A DNA stretch of 64,000 nt from Accumulibacter sp. (GCF_029255285.1 NZ_JAPUVI010000112.1:1-64000), one strand, 5' to 3'; shown: positions 54,549 to 63,972, counted from the first letter of the stretch. The notes: generated by a model from the letters alone, not told the origin. Program-made: numbers and translations.

Positions 54549-56377
54549 CGGCCGCGCTGAAAGTGCCGGTCGAGGTCGGCCAGCGAGAGCTGCATCCACG
54601 TCGGGCGTCCGTGATTGCAGTGGTCGGCGCGCTCGGTCTCTTCCATCTGGCGCAGCAGCGCGTTCATTTCGCTGACCGCCAGCAGGCGTCGGGCGCGCAC
54701 GGCGCCGTGGCAGGCGAGGCTGGCCAGAAGTTCGTTGCGGCGGGTGGTCACGAGTTGCGTCAGACCGTGCTCGCGCAGTTCGCCGAGCAGCGAGCGCGCC
54801 AGCGCGGTCGGGTCGCCGGCCAGCAGCAGGGCGGGAACGCTGCGTACCGCCAGTTGCCGCGGGCCCAGCGCCGCAAGCTCGAAACCGAGCCGCTGCAGCG
54901 CTTCGGCGTGCTCCTCGGCGGTTGCCACGTCGAGTACGTCGGCGTTGAACACGGCCGGAATCAGCAGCGGTTGCGTGGCGACGCGCTCACCGTCGAGTGC
55001 CTGCTTGAGCTTCTCGTACAGGATGCGCTCGTGCGCCGCGTGCATGTCCACGACGATCAGACCGCGTGCGTTCTGTGCCAGGATATAGATGCCGTGCAAT
55101 TGCGCCAGTGCGTAACCGAGTGGCGGCATCTGGGCTTCTTCGGCAAGCCTTTCCGGCTCTTCGCCGGAGCTCGGTGAAGTTGGCTGCGCGGCATCGACGA
55201 AAGCCAGGTAGCTGCCGGCGCTACCGGGTTCGGCGACGCGCAACGACGCCTGGAAAGCTGTCCGCCGACCAAACATGGGCGCCGCGCTGGGCGCGGCGAG
55301 TGGTTCCGGCGTCGGCGATGGCGGGTTTTCGGATGCCAACCCGGCGCTCACGGACGCGCTGTTGCGGCTCGCCGACGGATTGGCCAGCAAGCCCTGCACG
55401 GCGTGAAAGACGAACTGGTGTACTGCGCGTGCGTCGCGGAAGCGGACTTCGGTCTTCTGCGGATGGACATTGACGTCGACGGTGGCCGGGTCGATTTCCA
55501 GGAACAGGCAGTAGGCCGGGTAGCGGCTGCCATGCAACAGGTTTTGGTAGGCCTCGCGCAGGGCATGCGAGAGCAGCTTGTCGCGCACGAAACGTCCATT
55601 GACGTAGCAATATTGGGCGTCGCCGCGTGTCCGCGAATAGGCCGGCAGGGCACAGCAACCGGCGACGCGCAGCGGGCCTGCGCGGACGTCGAGCTGGCGC
55701 GACTGGGCGAGGAAGTCGTCGCCGAGGATCGCTCCGGCACGCGTCTGGCCATCGCTGGCTTGCAAATGCAGGGCGAGCCGGCCATTGTGCGAGAGACTGA
55801 AAGCGACGTCGGGGTGAGCCAGTGCGATGCGCCTCACCGCTTCTGTGCAGTGGGCGTATTCGGTGCCGTCCGACTTCAGGAATTTGCGGCGGGCCGGCGT
55901 GTTGTAGTAAAGATCGCGCATTTCGATCACCGTTCCGGCGAGCAGGGCGGCCGGTTCCGGAGTTGCTCCGGGTTCGCCGGTAAGCCGCCAGGCGTGTCGT
56001 CCGGCGGTGTTTTCGCCACTTGCCTGGCGGCTGGTCAGCGTCAGCCTTGCCACGGCGGCGATCGATGCCAGAGCTTCGCCACGAAAGCCCAGCGTCCCGA
56101 CACGTTCGAGGTCGTCCAGCGAAGCAATTTTCGATGTCGCGTGGCGGGTGAAGGCGAGCGCCAGCTCGTCGCGCGCCATGCCGCAGCCGTCGTCGATCAC
56201 GCGCAGCAGCTTGACACCGCCGTCCTCGAGCTGGATCTGGATCGTCGACGCGCCAGCATCGAGAGCGTTTTCGAGGAGTTCCTTGACCACCGAGGCTGGG
56301 CGATCGACGACTTCGCCGGCCGCGATCTGGCTGATCAGCAGATCGGGCAGCAGACGGATACGGGGGAGTTCGAGCAT
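54545..56377 (-). CDS. mutL: DNA mismatch repair protein MutL (endonuclease-type)
   Basis: 610 residues from ATG 56377. GHKL ATPase motifs: LLENALDAGASTI, DDGCGM, TSKI, GFRGEAL; DVNVHPQKTEVRF closes the N-terminal part near 330. A linker precedes the C-terminal dimer/endonuclease domain, with VDMHAAHERILYE matching DQHA-x2-E-x4-E except Met for Gln, ACHGAVRARR, and CNHGRPTW near the end. This pattern is that of nicking MutL proteins in bacteria without MutH. Coupled to miaA. Confidence 0.95.
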   Translation of the reverse strand: MLELPRIRLLPDLLISQIAAGEVVDRPASVVKELLENALDAGASTIQIQLEDGGVKLLRVIDDGCGMARDELALAFTRHATSKIASLDDLERVGTLGFRGEALASIAAVARLTLTSRQASGENTAGRHAWRLTGEPGATPEPAALLAGTVIEMRDLYYNTPARRKFLKSDGTEYAHCTEAVRRIALAHPDVAFSLSHNGRLALHLQASDGQTRAGAILGDDFLAQSRQLDVRAGPLRVAGCCALPAYSRTRGDAQYCYVNGRFVRDKLLSHALREAYQNLLHGSRYPAYCLFLEIDPATVDVNVHPQKTEVRFRDARAVHQFVFHAVQGLLANPSASRNSASVSAGLASENPPSPTPEPLAAPSAAPMFGRRTAFQASLRVAEPGSAGSYLAFVDAAQPTSPSSGEEPERLAEEAQMPPLGYALAQLHGIYILAQNARGLIVVDMHAAHERILYEKLKQALDGERVATQPLLIPAVFNADVLDVATAEEHAEALQRLGFELAALGPRQLAVRSVPALLLAGDPTALARSLLGELREHGLTQLVTTRRNELLASLACHGAVRARRLLAVSEMNALLRQMEETERADHCNHGRPTWMQLSLADLDRHFQRGR

Positions 56378-56453
56378 CGGCGGATTATACCGGTCCGCCT
56401 TCCGGTAGAATCGCGGCTTCCCGCTTTCGCTATCCCGTGCCCGCCCTCCGACC

Positions 56454-57089
56454 ATGGAATACCTGACCAGCTTCATCGACATCATCCTGCACCTCGACAA
56501 ACATCTGGCGGTACTCGTGCAGCAGTACGGGTCGTGGATCTATGCCATTCTGTTCGTCATCATCTTCAGCGAGACCGGTTTCGTGGTGACGCCCTTTCTG
56601 CCCGGCGACTCCCTGCTCTTCGTCGCCGGTGCGTTGGCGGCTCTCGGCGGCATGGAGATCGGCATGCTGCTCGCCGTGCTGACCGCCGCGGCGGTGCTCG
56701 GCAACATGGTGAACTACCAGATCGGTCGCTTTCTCGGGCCGAAGGTCTTTTCCTGGGAACAGTCGCGCTTCTTCAACAAGGCGGCACTCGAGAAAACCCA
56801 CGCCTTCTACGAGAAGCACGGCGGTAAGACGCTGGTCCTGTCGCGTTTCTTGCCGCTATTCCGCACTTTTGCCCCGTTCGTCGCCGGCATCGCCGCGATG
56901 ACCTATGCCCGCTTCACGTTCTTCAATCTGATCGGCGGCGTCGCTTGGGTCGCCTCGCTCACGCTGGCCGGCTACTGGTTCGGCAATCTGCCTTGGATTC
57001 AGAAGAACCTGACGCTGGTCATCCTGGCGATCATCGTCCTGTCGCTGGTGCCGGTGTTCGTCGGCTGGTGGCAGCATCGCCGGGCCTGA
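56454..57089 (+). CDS. DedA family membrane protein
   Basis: 211 residues, four to six helices. SNARE-associated (DedA) landmarks: FSETGFVVTPFLPGDSLLF with the conserved Glu, the GRFLGPKVF loop, and VLSRFLPLFRTFAPFVAGIAAM with two Arg and Pro-x3-x-AG. DedA proteins act in undecaprenyl phosphate or lipid recycling and envelope maintenance. ATG 56454 lies 76 bp from the divergent mutL start. purN follows 3 bp after its stop, so the two are one transcript. Confidence 0.92.
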   Translation: MEYLTSFIDIILHLDKHLAVLVQQYGSWIYAILFVIIFSETGFVVTPFLPGDSLLFVAGALAALGGMEIGMLLAVLTAAAVLGNMVNYQIGRFLGPKVFSWEQSRFFNKAALEKTHAFYEKHGGKTLVLSRFLPLFRTFAPFVAGIAAMTYARFTFFNLIGGVAWVASLTLAGYWFGNLPWIQKNLTLVILAIIVLSLVPVFVGWWQHRRA

Positions 57090-57092
57090 GCG

Positions 57093-57746
57093 ATGATGCG
57101 GCTCGTCGTCCTCATCTCCGGCCGCGGCAGCAACCTGGCGGCGCTGCTCAGTGCCGCTGCCGCCGGTACGCTGCCGGCGCGCGTCGTCGGCGTACTCGCC
57201 AATTGCGCTGACGCGCCCGGCCTCGAGACGGCGAGCGCGGCCGGAGTTCCGACGCGCGCCCTGGATCATCGCCTGTTCGCCGATCGTGAAGCCTTCGATA
57301 CGGCGCTTGCCGAAGCGATCGATGGCTTCGCGCCCGACCTCGTCGTGCTGGCGGGCTTCATGCGGATCCTCGGCGATCGTTTCGTACGCCGTTACGCGGG
57401 ACGGCTGATCAATATTCATCCCTCTCTGTTGCCGGCCTTTCCCGGTTTGCACACGCACCGGCGGGCGCTCGCCGAGGGAGTGCGGGTGCATGGGTGCACG
57501 GTGCACTTCGTAACGCCTGAGCTGGACCACGGCCCGATCATCGTGCAGGCCGCCGTACCGGTGCTCGACACCGACGACGAGGCGGCGCTGGCGGCGCGTG
57601 TGCTGGCCCAGGAACACCGGATCTATCCGCTGGCGATACGCTGGTTCGCCGATGGCCGTCTGCGCTTGTGCGACGGACGTGTCCTGCTCGCGTCGGTACA
57701 GAGCGACGGCGGCGTGCTGATCGCGCCCCAGCTCGTCGCGGTGTGA
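57093..57746 (+). CDS. purN: Phosphoribosylglycinamide formyltransferase
   Basis: 217 residues. The formyl-folate catalytic set is Asn107, His109 and Asp145 (INIHPSLLPAFPG; ELDHGPII), the phosphate loop is VLISGRGSNLAALL. It transfers a formyl group to GAR in purine synthesis. Start ATG 57093 or 57096. It lies between dedA and a DUF3108 gene with gaps of 3 and 13 bp. Confidence 0.95.
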   Translation: MMRLVVLISGRGSNLAALLSAAAAGTLPARVVGVLANCADAPGLETASAAGVPTRALDHRLFADREAFDTALAEAIDGFAPDLVVLAGFMRILGDRFVRRYAGRLINIHPSLLPAFPGLHTHRRALAEGVRVHGCTVHFVTPELDHGPIIVQAAVPVLDTDDEAALAARVLAQEHRIYPLAIRWFADGRLRLCDGRVLLASVQSDGGVLIAPQLVAV

Positions 57747-57759
57747 GCCAGTCGGCGCC

Positions 57760-58791
57760 ATGCCTTTCGTCCTGATCATTGCGTTCGCCGCGTCGCTCGG
57801 CGTGCATGGCCTGGTGCTTTTCGGTCCGGATCTCGACCTGTCGCTGGCCAGTGACCCCCCGCCGCTGGTCGTCGAACTGCCGCCATCGGTGAAGGCTTTA
57901 CCGCCCGTCGAGTTGCCGGCCAAGCCGGTCGCCCAGGCCGTGGCCACCAAACGGCGGCCGTTGGCGCGCAAAGCCTCACCGTCGGGCAGGCGCCCGCCAG
58001 CGCTCAGCGCGCCAGATTCCTCGTCGGCGACCGCCGAGCCTCCTCCCGGATCGGAGGGCGTGCGGCCAGCCGATGGCGAGCCGGTGGCGGAATCGGACGG
58101 CGAGAGTGCGGCTCCACCAACAGAGACGACGCCGCCGGCGCCACCGACAGCGTCGCCGCGTCTCCCGGCAAAGGGGGAGATACGTTACCGTATCGATCGT
58201 GGTGACCAGGGTTTTCAGATCGGCTATTCGATACACGAGTGGGAGGTCGTAGACGGGTCCTACCGCATCACGGCGGTCACCGAAACGAGCGGTCTGGTGT
58301 GGTTGTTCAAGCCGCTGCGTCTCGAAGTCGAGAGCCGTGGCCGGATGACCGCCAGCGGACTGGTTCCCGAACGATTCGTGACTCGCCAAAAGGGTCGCGA
58401 GACCAGCGAGCAGACCGACTTCGACTGGGCGGAGGGCCTGTTGCGGATGCCTAACCGACCAGAACAGGCCTTGATGCCCGGTACGCAGGATCTGTTGTCC
58501 TTCAACTACCAACTTGGCCTGATCACTGACCTCGTATCGGGCAGCAGCCTGTCGATCGTCACCGGCAAGAAGTACTCGGTTTATCGCATCGAAGTGCTCG
58601 GCGACGAGCAGGTGGAGACGCCGGCCGGGACCTTCCGCTGTCTCCACCTGCGCGTTCCGGGCGTGCCGATGACCGAGATCTGGCTGGCCTACGATCGCTC
58701 GCTGTTACCGGTGAAGATTCAGCATACCGACCGCAAGGGCGATCTTTTCGTGCAGGTCGCAACGGCCATCGACTTGACTCAGGAGCCTTGA
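57760..58791 (+). CDS. DUF3108 envelope protein
   Basis: 343 residues. An N-terminal helix (PFVLIIAFAASLGVHGLVLF) could be a TonB-like anchor. Next is a Pro/Ala/Lys-rich linker (about 40-145: VELPPSVKALPPVELPAKPV), then the DUF3108 domain (about 150-340) with strands such as GEIRYRIDRGDQGFQIGYSIHEW and a late VQVATAIDL. Predicted to span the periplasm, with unknown ligand. TTG of the next gene overlaps its stop (TTGA, 58788-58791). Betaproteobacteria usually carry this gene beside purN. Confidence 0.87.
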   Translation: MPFVLIIAFAASLGVHGLVLFGPDLDLSLASDPPPLVVELPPSVKALPPVELPAKPVAQAVATKRRPLARKASPSGRRPPALSAPDSSSATAEPPPGSEGVRPADGEPVAESDGESAAPPTETTPPAPPTASPRLPAKGEIRYRIDRGDQGFQIGYSIHEWEVVDGSYRITAVTETSGLVWLFKPLRLEVESRGRMTASGLVPERFVTRQKGRETSEQTDFDWAEGLLRMPNRPEQALMPGTQDLLSFNYQLGLITDLVSGSSLSIVTGKKYSVYRIEVLGDEQVETPAGTFRCLHLRVPGVPMTEIWLAYDRSLLPVKIQHTDRKGDLFVQVATAIDLTQEP

Positions 58792-60050
58792 AGTTGCGCT
58801 TCTCAACCGCTCTTTTTCGGCATGCGGAAAAACTGTTGTCTGATCTGCTCGGCTCGGGTTTTCCGGCCGACCTGGTGGTTGCCAACTATTTTCGGCAGCA
58901 CCGCGAACTCGGTCACGCTGACCGTGGTTTCGTCGCGGAAACCGTTTTCACCGTGTTGCGCCGCAAACGTTCGCTGGCAGCGCGCTGTGCCGAAGAGGTG
59001 AGCTCGCGGCGGCTGTTGCTGGCAGCGCTGGCTTGTCTGCAGGGAATGAACCGGCGACAGCTGGCGGAGGTGATGACCGAATCCGAGAGCAAGTGGTTGG
59101 CGCACGCCAAGGGGGTAAAGGTCAACGATCTGCCGGCCGCCGTGCGGCTCGATCTGCCGGACTGGCTCTACGCCTTGTTGAACGAGCAGTACGCCAGCGA
59201 AGAAGTCGAACGTCTGGCGGCCGGGTTCAATCGGCCGGCACCGCTCGATCTGCGCGTCAATTCGCTCAAGACCGGGCGCCAGGAGGTGTTGACGCGTCTG
59301 CGCTCCGACGGCCTGGCCGCCGAGCCCTGCCCGTATTCGCCGCTCGGCATTCGCCTGGCGGGCAAGCCGGCACTGTCGAAGTACCCCTTGTTCCTAGACG
59401 GCAGCATCGAAGTGCAGGACGAAGGCAGCCAGTTGCTCGGCTTCCTGCTGCAGCCCAGACGTGGCGAGATGGTGGCCGATTTCTGCGCCGGTGCCGGCGG
59501 CAAGACCTTGCTGCTGGGCGCCCTGATGCGCTCGCAGGGCCGCCTCTACGCCTTCGATGTCGCCGAACGGCGGCTGGCCAAGCTGAAGCCGCGGCTGGCG
59601 CGCTCCGGCCTGTCGAATGTCCATCCGCTGCGCATCGATTCGGAGCGCGACATCAAGATCCGGCGACTGGCTGGCAAGCTGGACCGCGTGCTGGTCGATG
59701 CGCCGTGTTCCGGTCTTGGAACGCTGCGCCGCAATCCGGATCTCAAGTGGCGGCAGACGGCGGCCAGCGTTGCCGATCTGAGCGCCAAGCAGACGGCGAT
59801 TCTGGCTGCCGCCGCAACGCTCGTCAAACCGGGCGGGCGGCTCGTCTACGCGACCTGCAGTCTGCTCGAGGCGGAAAACGAAGCGGTGGTCGGGGCTTTC
59901 CTGGCGCAACACTCCGAGTTCGTTGATTGCCGCGCGCAGGAAATTCTCGGTCAGCAGGAAATCACGATCGATTGCGGCAAACGCCTGCGCCTGTCGCCGC
60001 ACCGGCACGGGACCGATGCCTTCTATGCCGCGGTGATGGAGAGAAAATGA
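58788..60050 (+). CDS. RsmB/NOP-family rRNA (cytosine-C5) methyltransferase
   Basis: 420 residues from TTG 58788 with AGGAG two bases upstream region and coupling to DUF3108. An N-terminal NusB-like helical part, then the methyltransferase: SAM motif ADFCAGAGGKTLLLGALM, VLVDAPCSGLGTLRRNPDLKW (motif IV Cys) and YATCSLLEAENE (motif VI Cys, the nucleophile). It methylates cytosine in rRNA; the exact base is uncertain (RsmB proper has a fuller NusB domain). It overlaps mscS by ATGA. Confidence 0.9.
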   Translation: MKLRFSTALFRHAEKLLSDLLGSGFPADLVVANYFRQHRELGHADRGFVAETVFTVLRRKRSLAARCAEEVSSRRLLLAALACLQGMNRRQLAEVMTESESKWLAHAKGVKVNDLPAAVRLDLPDWLYALLNEQYASEEVERLAAGFNRPAPLDLRVNSLKTGRQEVLTRLRSDGLAAEPCPYSPLGIRLAGKPALSKYPLFLDGSIEVQDEGSQLLGFLLQPRRGEMVADFCAGAGGKTLLLGALMRSQGRLYAFDVAERRLAKLKPRLARSGLSNVHPLRIDSERDIKIRRLAGKLDRVLVDAPCSGLGTLRRNPDLKWRQTAASVADLSAKQTAILAAAATLVKPGGRLVYATCSLLEAENEAVVGAFLAQHSEFVDCRAQEILGQQEITIDCGKRLRLSPHRHGTDAFYAAVMERK

Positions 60051-61408
60051 ACGAAAAAGAGATGTTTGCCTTGTTGGTCGGACTCTGGCGTGATCTGCGC
60101 GATCCCGGTTTTCTCTGGCAGGTGGTGGCACTCGCGGCCTGTCTGCTGCTTGCCTGGGGCTTGTCGCGCTATGGGCAGCGGCGCGAATTTGCGCGCTCGC
60201 GGACCGATCACGGCGTGTTGCGCAGCTTCGGCACCGGCAGTCTGAAGCGCGTTGCTTTTCCCCTGCTTGCCCTGGTGTTCGTTCTCGTCGTACGCAAGGC
60301 ATTCAGATACTGGCACTGGGGACCGATCAGCCTGCTCGATCTGGCGCTGCCGCTGCTGCTCTCGCTGGCGCTGGTGCGGGCGGCGATCTACATCTTGCGC
60401 CACGCTTTCCAGGCCGGCAGCTTGCTGGCGAGTTCCGAGCGCTTCATCGGCATGGGCATATGGTTCTGCCTGGCGCTCTACATTACCGGACTGGCGGAAC
60501 CGATCGTCGAGTTGCTCGAGCAGGTGACTTTCACGGCCGGCAAACAGAAGCTGGATCTCTGGACCTTGCTCACCGGCCTGGTGACGGTGTGCGTCACGGT
60601 TCTGGTGGCTCTCTGGCTCTCGGGCGAGATCGAGAATCGTGTGCTGGCGAACGACAAGCTCGATGCCAATACGCGTGTCGTCCTGGGCCGCCTGGTCAAG
60701 GCCGTGCTGTCGGTCATCGCACTGTTGCTCAGCCTGTCCATCGTCGGTATCGACATGACTGCCTTGTCGGTGTTCAGTGGTGCGCTGGCTGTGGGTCTCG
60801 GACTCGGTTTGCAGAAGATCGCCAGCAACTACGTCAGTGGCTTCATTCTCCTGCTCGACCGTTCGGTATGCATCGGCCACCTGGTCGCCATCGACGCCAC
60901 GACTTCCGGTGTGGTGACGCAGATTACCGCACGCTATACCGTCGTGCGCACGCTCACCGGTACCGAGGTCATCATTCCGAACGAATACCTGGTATCGAAC
61001 ATCGTGCGCAACGAGTCGTTTACCGATTCGCGCCTGCGTGTCACCATCTCGATTCAGGTAGCCTACGGGACCGACCTTGAGCAGGCGATGCGGCTCATGC
61101 GCGAGGCCGCACAGGCACAGCCCAGGGTGCTCACCGATCCGCCACCGCAAGCTTTACTGAGCGCTTTCGCCGATAGCGGCATCAACCTTGAACTCGGCTT
61201 CTGGATTGGCGATCCGCAGGAGGGAACCGGCGGCGTTCGCTCGGCGATCAACCTGGCGATCTGGCGTAGCTTTCGCGACGAAGGTATCGAGATTCCGTTC
61301 CCGCAGCGCGAAGTTCGTGTCGTCGGCAGTGTGCCCACGGTCACTTCGCCAAGAACGCGCCCTGATCTCGCCGGCCAAGAAAACTCGCCGGCAGTGGGCG
61401 GGGGCTAA
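60047..61408 (+). CDS. MscS-family mechanosensitive channel
   Basis: 453 residues from ATG 60047, overlapping the methyltransferase stop. About six membrane helices; the pore helix region is ALSVFSGALAVGLGLGLQKIASNYVSG, followed by the MscS beta domain (DRSVCIGHLVAIDATTSGVV; TEVIIPNEYLVSNIV) and the C-terminal alpha/beta domain with DSGINLELGFWI and IEIPFPQREVRV. It opens under membrane tension and protects against hypo-osmotic shock. The N-terminal about 150 residues of extra helices are variable in this family. Confidence 0.92.
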   Translation: MNEKEMFALLVGLWRDLRDPGFLWQVVALAACLLLAWGLSRYGQRREFARSRTDHGVLRSFGTGSLKRVAFPLLALVFVLVVRKAFRYWHWGPISLLDLALPLLLSLALVRAAIYILRHAFQAGSLLASSERFIGMGIWFCLALYITGLAEPIVELLEQVTFTAGKQKLDLWTLLTGLVTVCVTVLVALWLSGEIENRVLANDKLDANTRVVLGRLVKAVLSVIALLLSLSIVGIDMTALSVFSGALAVGLGLGLQKIASNYVSGFILLLDRSVCIGHLVAIDATTSGVVTQITARYTVVRTLTGTEVIIPNEYLVSNIVRNESFTDSRLRVTISIQVAYGTDLEQAMRLMREAAQAQPRVLTDPPPQALLSAFADSGINLELGFWIGDPQEGTGGVRSAINLAIWRSFRDEGIEIPFPQREVRVVGSVPTVTSPRTRPDLAGQENSPAVGGG

Positions 61409-61422
61409 TGTTGCCCGGAGCT

Positions 61423-61623
61423 TCAGTGCAAGTGGCGACGTCGGTTGGCAAGCAGCCGGCGTCGTGCCAAGTACAGCACGATTGCCGCGCCGGCCGCAAT
61501 CAGCGAAGCCTTGAACAGATTTACCTCGCCCGCGATGAGTACGTCAGCCGCGGCAATCGCGACAAAGATGCCGAAACCTTCGGCGATCGGGAAACGGACA
61601 GGCGACCCGGCCACCGCGCTCAC
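61423..61623 (-). CDS. Small two-helix membrane protein, unknown
   Basis: 66 residues from GTG 61623. Two hydrophobic segments (FGIFVAIAAADVLIAG; ASLIAAGAAIVLYLA) and a basic C-terminus (RRRLLANRRRHLH), which by the positive-inside rule faces the cytoplasm. The GTG overlaps the stop of the upstream 52-codon ORF (GTGA). Convergent with mscS, 14 bp between ends. No family recognised. Confidence 0.6.
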   Translation of the reverse strand: MSAVAGSPVRFPIAEGFGIFVAIAAADVLIAGEVNLFKASLIAAGAAIVLYLARRRLLANRRRHLH

Positions 61624-61778
61624 TTGTCGGTGCGGGCTCGATGTGGCGGATCACCGAAACAACGGCCCGCACAGCCGTCGTCTTCAGCCTGCTCGATGGG
61701 CGTCGCCAGGTCGTCGGCGAAGAAGTGCTGGCGTGTGGTGGCGAGCAAGCGCTCGCTGATGAGTAGGAATTCGTTCAC
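61620..61778 (-). CDS. 52-residue ORF coupled to the small membrane protein
   Basis: Starts GTG 61778 with GAGGG six bases upstream and encodes NEFLLISERLLATTRQHFFA, then a polar tail with two Cys (DGCAGRCFGDPPHRARTDK). It ends in TGA overlapping the GTG of the next ORF, the kind of coupling real gene pairs show. The spacer to the sensor kinase stop is about 80 bp. No family recognised; it could be a metal-binding or regulatory peptide. Confidence 0.5.
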   Translation of the reverse strand: MNEFLLISERLLATTRQHFFADDLATPIEQAEDDGCAGRCFGDPPHRARTDK

Positions 61779-61859
61779 TTCGTGCCCTCGATCGCTCTTT
61801 ACTGCCAGCGGAAAGCGTGATCATAGCGGCCCTTCGCTGGCGAGTCTGCAGCGATTGCG

Positions 61860-63263
61860 TCAGCTTTCGGTGACGCTTTGTGACAGTGGCCAACGTAGCG
61901 TGAAGCGGGCGCCGCCGAGCGGCGAGGCGCCAGCGCTGGCCGTGCCACCGTGTTGTTCGAGCACCAGCCGGGCGATCGCCAGACCCAGGCCATAGCCACC
62001 GGTCGCTCGGTCGCGCGAGCGGTCGAGTCGGGTAAAGGCCGAGAAGACGCGCTCTCGCTCTTCCGGCGGGATGCCGATACCGTCGTCGTCGACGTGCAAG
62101 GCGATGTGCTGGCCGACCATCTCGGCACTTACCCGGATGCGCGTTCTGGCGTACTTGATGGCGTTGCGCAGCAGGTTGGTGACCGCGTAAGGCATGCTCC
62201 GCGAGTCGAGTTCGACATGCTGCGCGGGCGGTAGGGCCGATGTGTCTACCATGAGCTCGAGATGGCGTCCGAGCAACCGATTGGCCGCCACCTGTTGCGC
62301 GAGCCATGGACCGAACTCGACGGCGCTCAACTGAAGTTCCGGCTGCTCGCGTTCGAAGCGGGCGTAGGTCAGACTGGAGTCGATCAAGCTGTCGAGTTCG
62401 TCGAGGTCGGCTTCCATCAGTCGCCAGAGCCGCTCGCGTTCGCCCGGTTCTTCGGTCTCGGCCAGCATCTCGAGTGCGAAACGCAGGCGTGCGATCGGCG
62501 TTCGCAATTCGTGCGAAATGGCGCTGGAAAGCTCCTTCTGGGTGGCGATCAGACGCTGAATTCGCTCCGCCATGCCGTTAAGGGTTTCCGCGAGAGGTCC
62601 GAAAGCGCTGCTGCGCATCGTCGGCGCACGCGCTTCGAAGAGTCCCTCTCCGAGTGCCCGCGTCGTCTGACGCATCGCTTCCAAATCGCGCCAGACCGGG
62701 TGTACCCACAGCCAGACGACGATCGCCAGGCACAGACCGATCAGGCTCCAGGTGAGCAGGCGGATGCGCAAATCGAGCGGGATACCCTTCCGGTAGTCCG
62801 GGTCGCGCTCGGGCGAGATCGGGCCGACCATCAGAATCTGCGGCGTCTGTTTGAGGCGGTGATAGAGAATCTCGCCCTGTGCGTCGATGGCCAGTTCGCC
62901 GTCGTCGAGTTTGGCGGCCTGTGGCGGTGGCAGGTTCAGGGTCCAGCGGTCGACGATGTCCAGTTTGTAAGAGAACTTCCTGTCCAGCGCCTCTATCGTT
63001 TTTGGCCACTCCGAGCGTGGCTTGCGGAACAGTTCGTCCTCGATGAGGACGATCGTGCCACGCATGAAACGGCGGGTGTAGTCGTCGGTAATGCCCTTGA
63101 CGGCAGTCGAAATGACGAAGTCGGCGAAGATCGCAATGGCCACGAACGAGCCCATGACCAGCAGGTAAAAGTTGAAGAACAGCCGCGATAGGCTGTAGCG
63201 TCCGCGCCACGGCGCCGGCGTAGTGTTGCCGAGCAGGGCGAGCAGCCGGCTACTGCCAGTCAT
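61860..63263 (-). CDS. Sensor histidine kinase (RstB-like)
   Basis: 467 residues. Two membrane helices (about 31-52 and 168-187) flank a periplasmic domain of about 110 residues (YTRRFMRGTIVLIEDELF, typical of RstB). A HAMP segment, then HisKA with His251 in SSAISHELRTP and HATPase_c (LLRNAIKYAR; DDDGIGIPPEER; GYGLGLAIARLV). It overlaps the regulator gene by 14 bp and forms a pair with it. The RstB signal in enterics includes acid or envelope stress; not transferable with certainty here. Confidence 0.9.
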   Translation of the reverse strand: MTGSSRLLALLGNTTPAPWRGRYSLSRLFFNFYLLVMGSFVAIAIFADFVISTAVKGITDDYTRRFMRGTIVLIEDELFRKPRSEWPKTIEALDRKFSYKLDIVDRWTLNLPPPQAAKLDDGELAIDAQGEILYHRLKQTPQILMVGPISPERDPDYRKGIPLDLRIRLLTWSLIGLCLAIVVWLWVHPVWRDLEAMRQTTRALGEGLFEARAPTMRSSAFGPLAETLNGMAERIQRLIATQKELSSAISHELRTPIARLRFALEMLAETEEPGERERLWRLMEADLDELDSLIDSSLTYARFEREQPELQLSAVEFGPWLAQQVAANRLLGRHLELMVDTSALPPAQHVELDSRSMPYAVTNLLRNAIKYARTRIRVSAEMVGQHIALHVDDDGIGIPPEERERVFSAFTRLDRSRDRATGGYGLGLAIARLVLEQHGGTASAGASPLGGARFTLRWPLSQSVTES

Positions 63264-63972
63264 GTTTGCTGAACAGGTAGCCTTTGCCGCGCACCGTCTT
63301 GATTCGCGTCGGGTTTTCCGGATCGTCGCCGAGCTTGCGACGCAGCCGGGAAATGCGGGCGTCGATCGAGCGGTCCAGCCCGTCGAAACCGATGCCGCGC
63401 AATTCCTGCAGAAGATCGTCGCGCGACAGGATGCTGCCGGCGTGGCGGGCGAGCAGCCAGAGCAGGTCGAACTCGGCCGTCGTCAGGTCGATACTGTCGT
63501 CGCCCAAAAAGCTGCTGCGCGTCGCCTGGCTGATCCGGAAGCGGCCGAACGCCAGTTCGGCCGGTTCACCCGGGTCGGCGCCTTCGACGGGTGCCCCCCC
63601 CGGCGCGGCTGGCGCCCGGCGCAGCAAGGCCTTGATGCGCGCCAGCAGGAGGCGTGGTTGAACGGGCTTGGCGATGTAGTCATCGGCACCCAGTTCGAGG
63701 CCGAAGATCTGGTCGAATTCCTCGTCACGCGCCGTGAACATCAGAATCACGCCGCTGTACTGACTGCGAACGGCACGGCAGACCGCGAAACCGTCCTTGC
63801 CCGGCAGCATGACGTCGAGAATGACCAGGTCAGGACGTTCGCTGAGAATGCGCGTCTCGGCGGTGTCACCTCGACCTTCCACCATGACTTCGAAGTTGTT
63901 CTTGCGCAGGTATTCAGCAGTCAGTTCAGCGAGGCGTTCGTCGTCCTCGACCAGCAGGATTCGTGTTTTCAT
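63250..63972 (-). CDS. OmpR-family response regulator (RstA-like)
   Basis: 240 residues. The receiver holds the acidic pair (VEDDERL), phospho-Asp53 (LVILDVMLPGKDG), Thr80, and Lys102 (YIAKPVQP). A linker of about 25 residues (AAPGGAPVEGADPGEP) precedes the winged-helix DNA-binding domain (LTTAEFDLLWLLARHAGSIL; SIDARISRLRRKLGD; IKTVRGKGYLFS). Overlap with the kinase gene (63250-63263) indicates a two-gene operon. The first gene after the start at 63972 is at the window edge, so upstream control is not visible. Confidence 0.93.
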   Translation of the reverse strand: MKTRILLVEDDERLAELTAEYLRKNNFEVMVEGRGDTAETRILSERPDLVILDVMLPGKDGFAVCRAVRSQYSGVILMFTARDEEFDQIFGLELGADDYIAKPVQPRLLLARIKALLRRAPAAPGGAPVEGADPGEPAELAFGRFRISQATRSSFLGDDSIDLTTAEFDLLWLLARHAGSILSRDDLLQELRGIGFDGLDRSIDARISRLRRKLGDDPENPTRIKTVRGKGYLFSKHDWQ

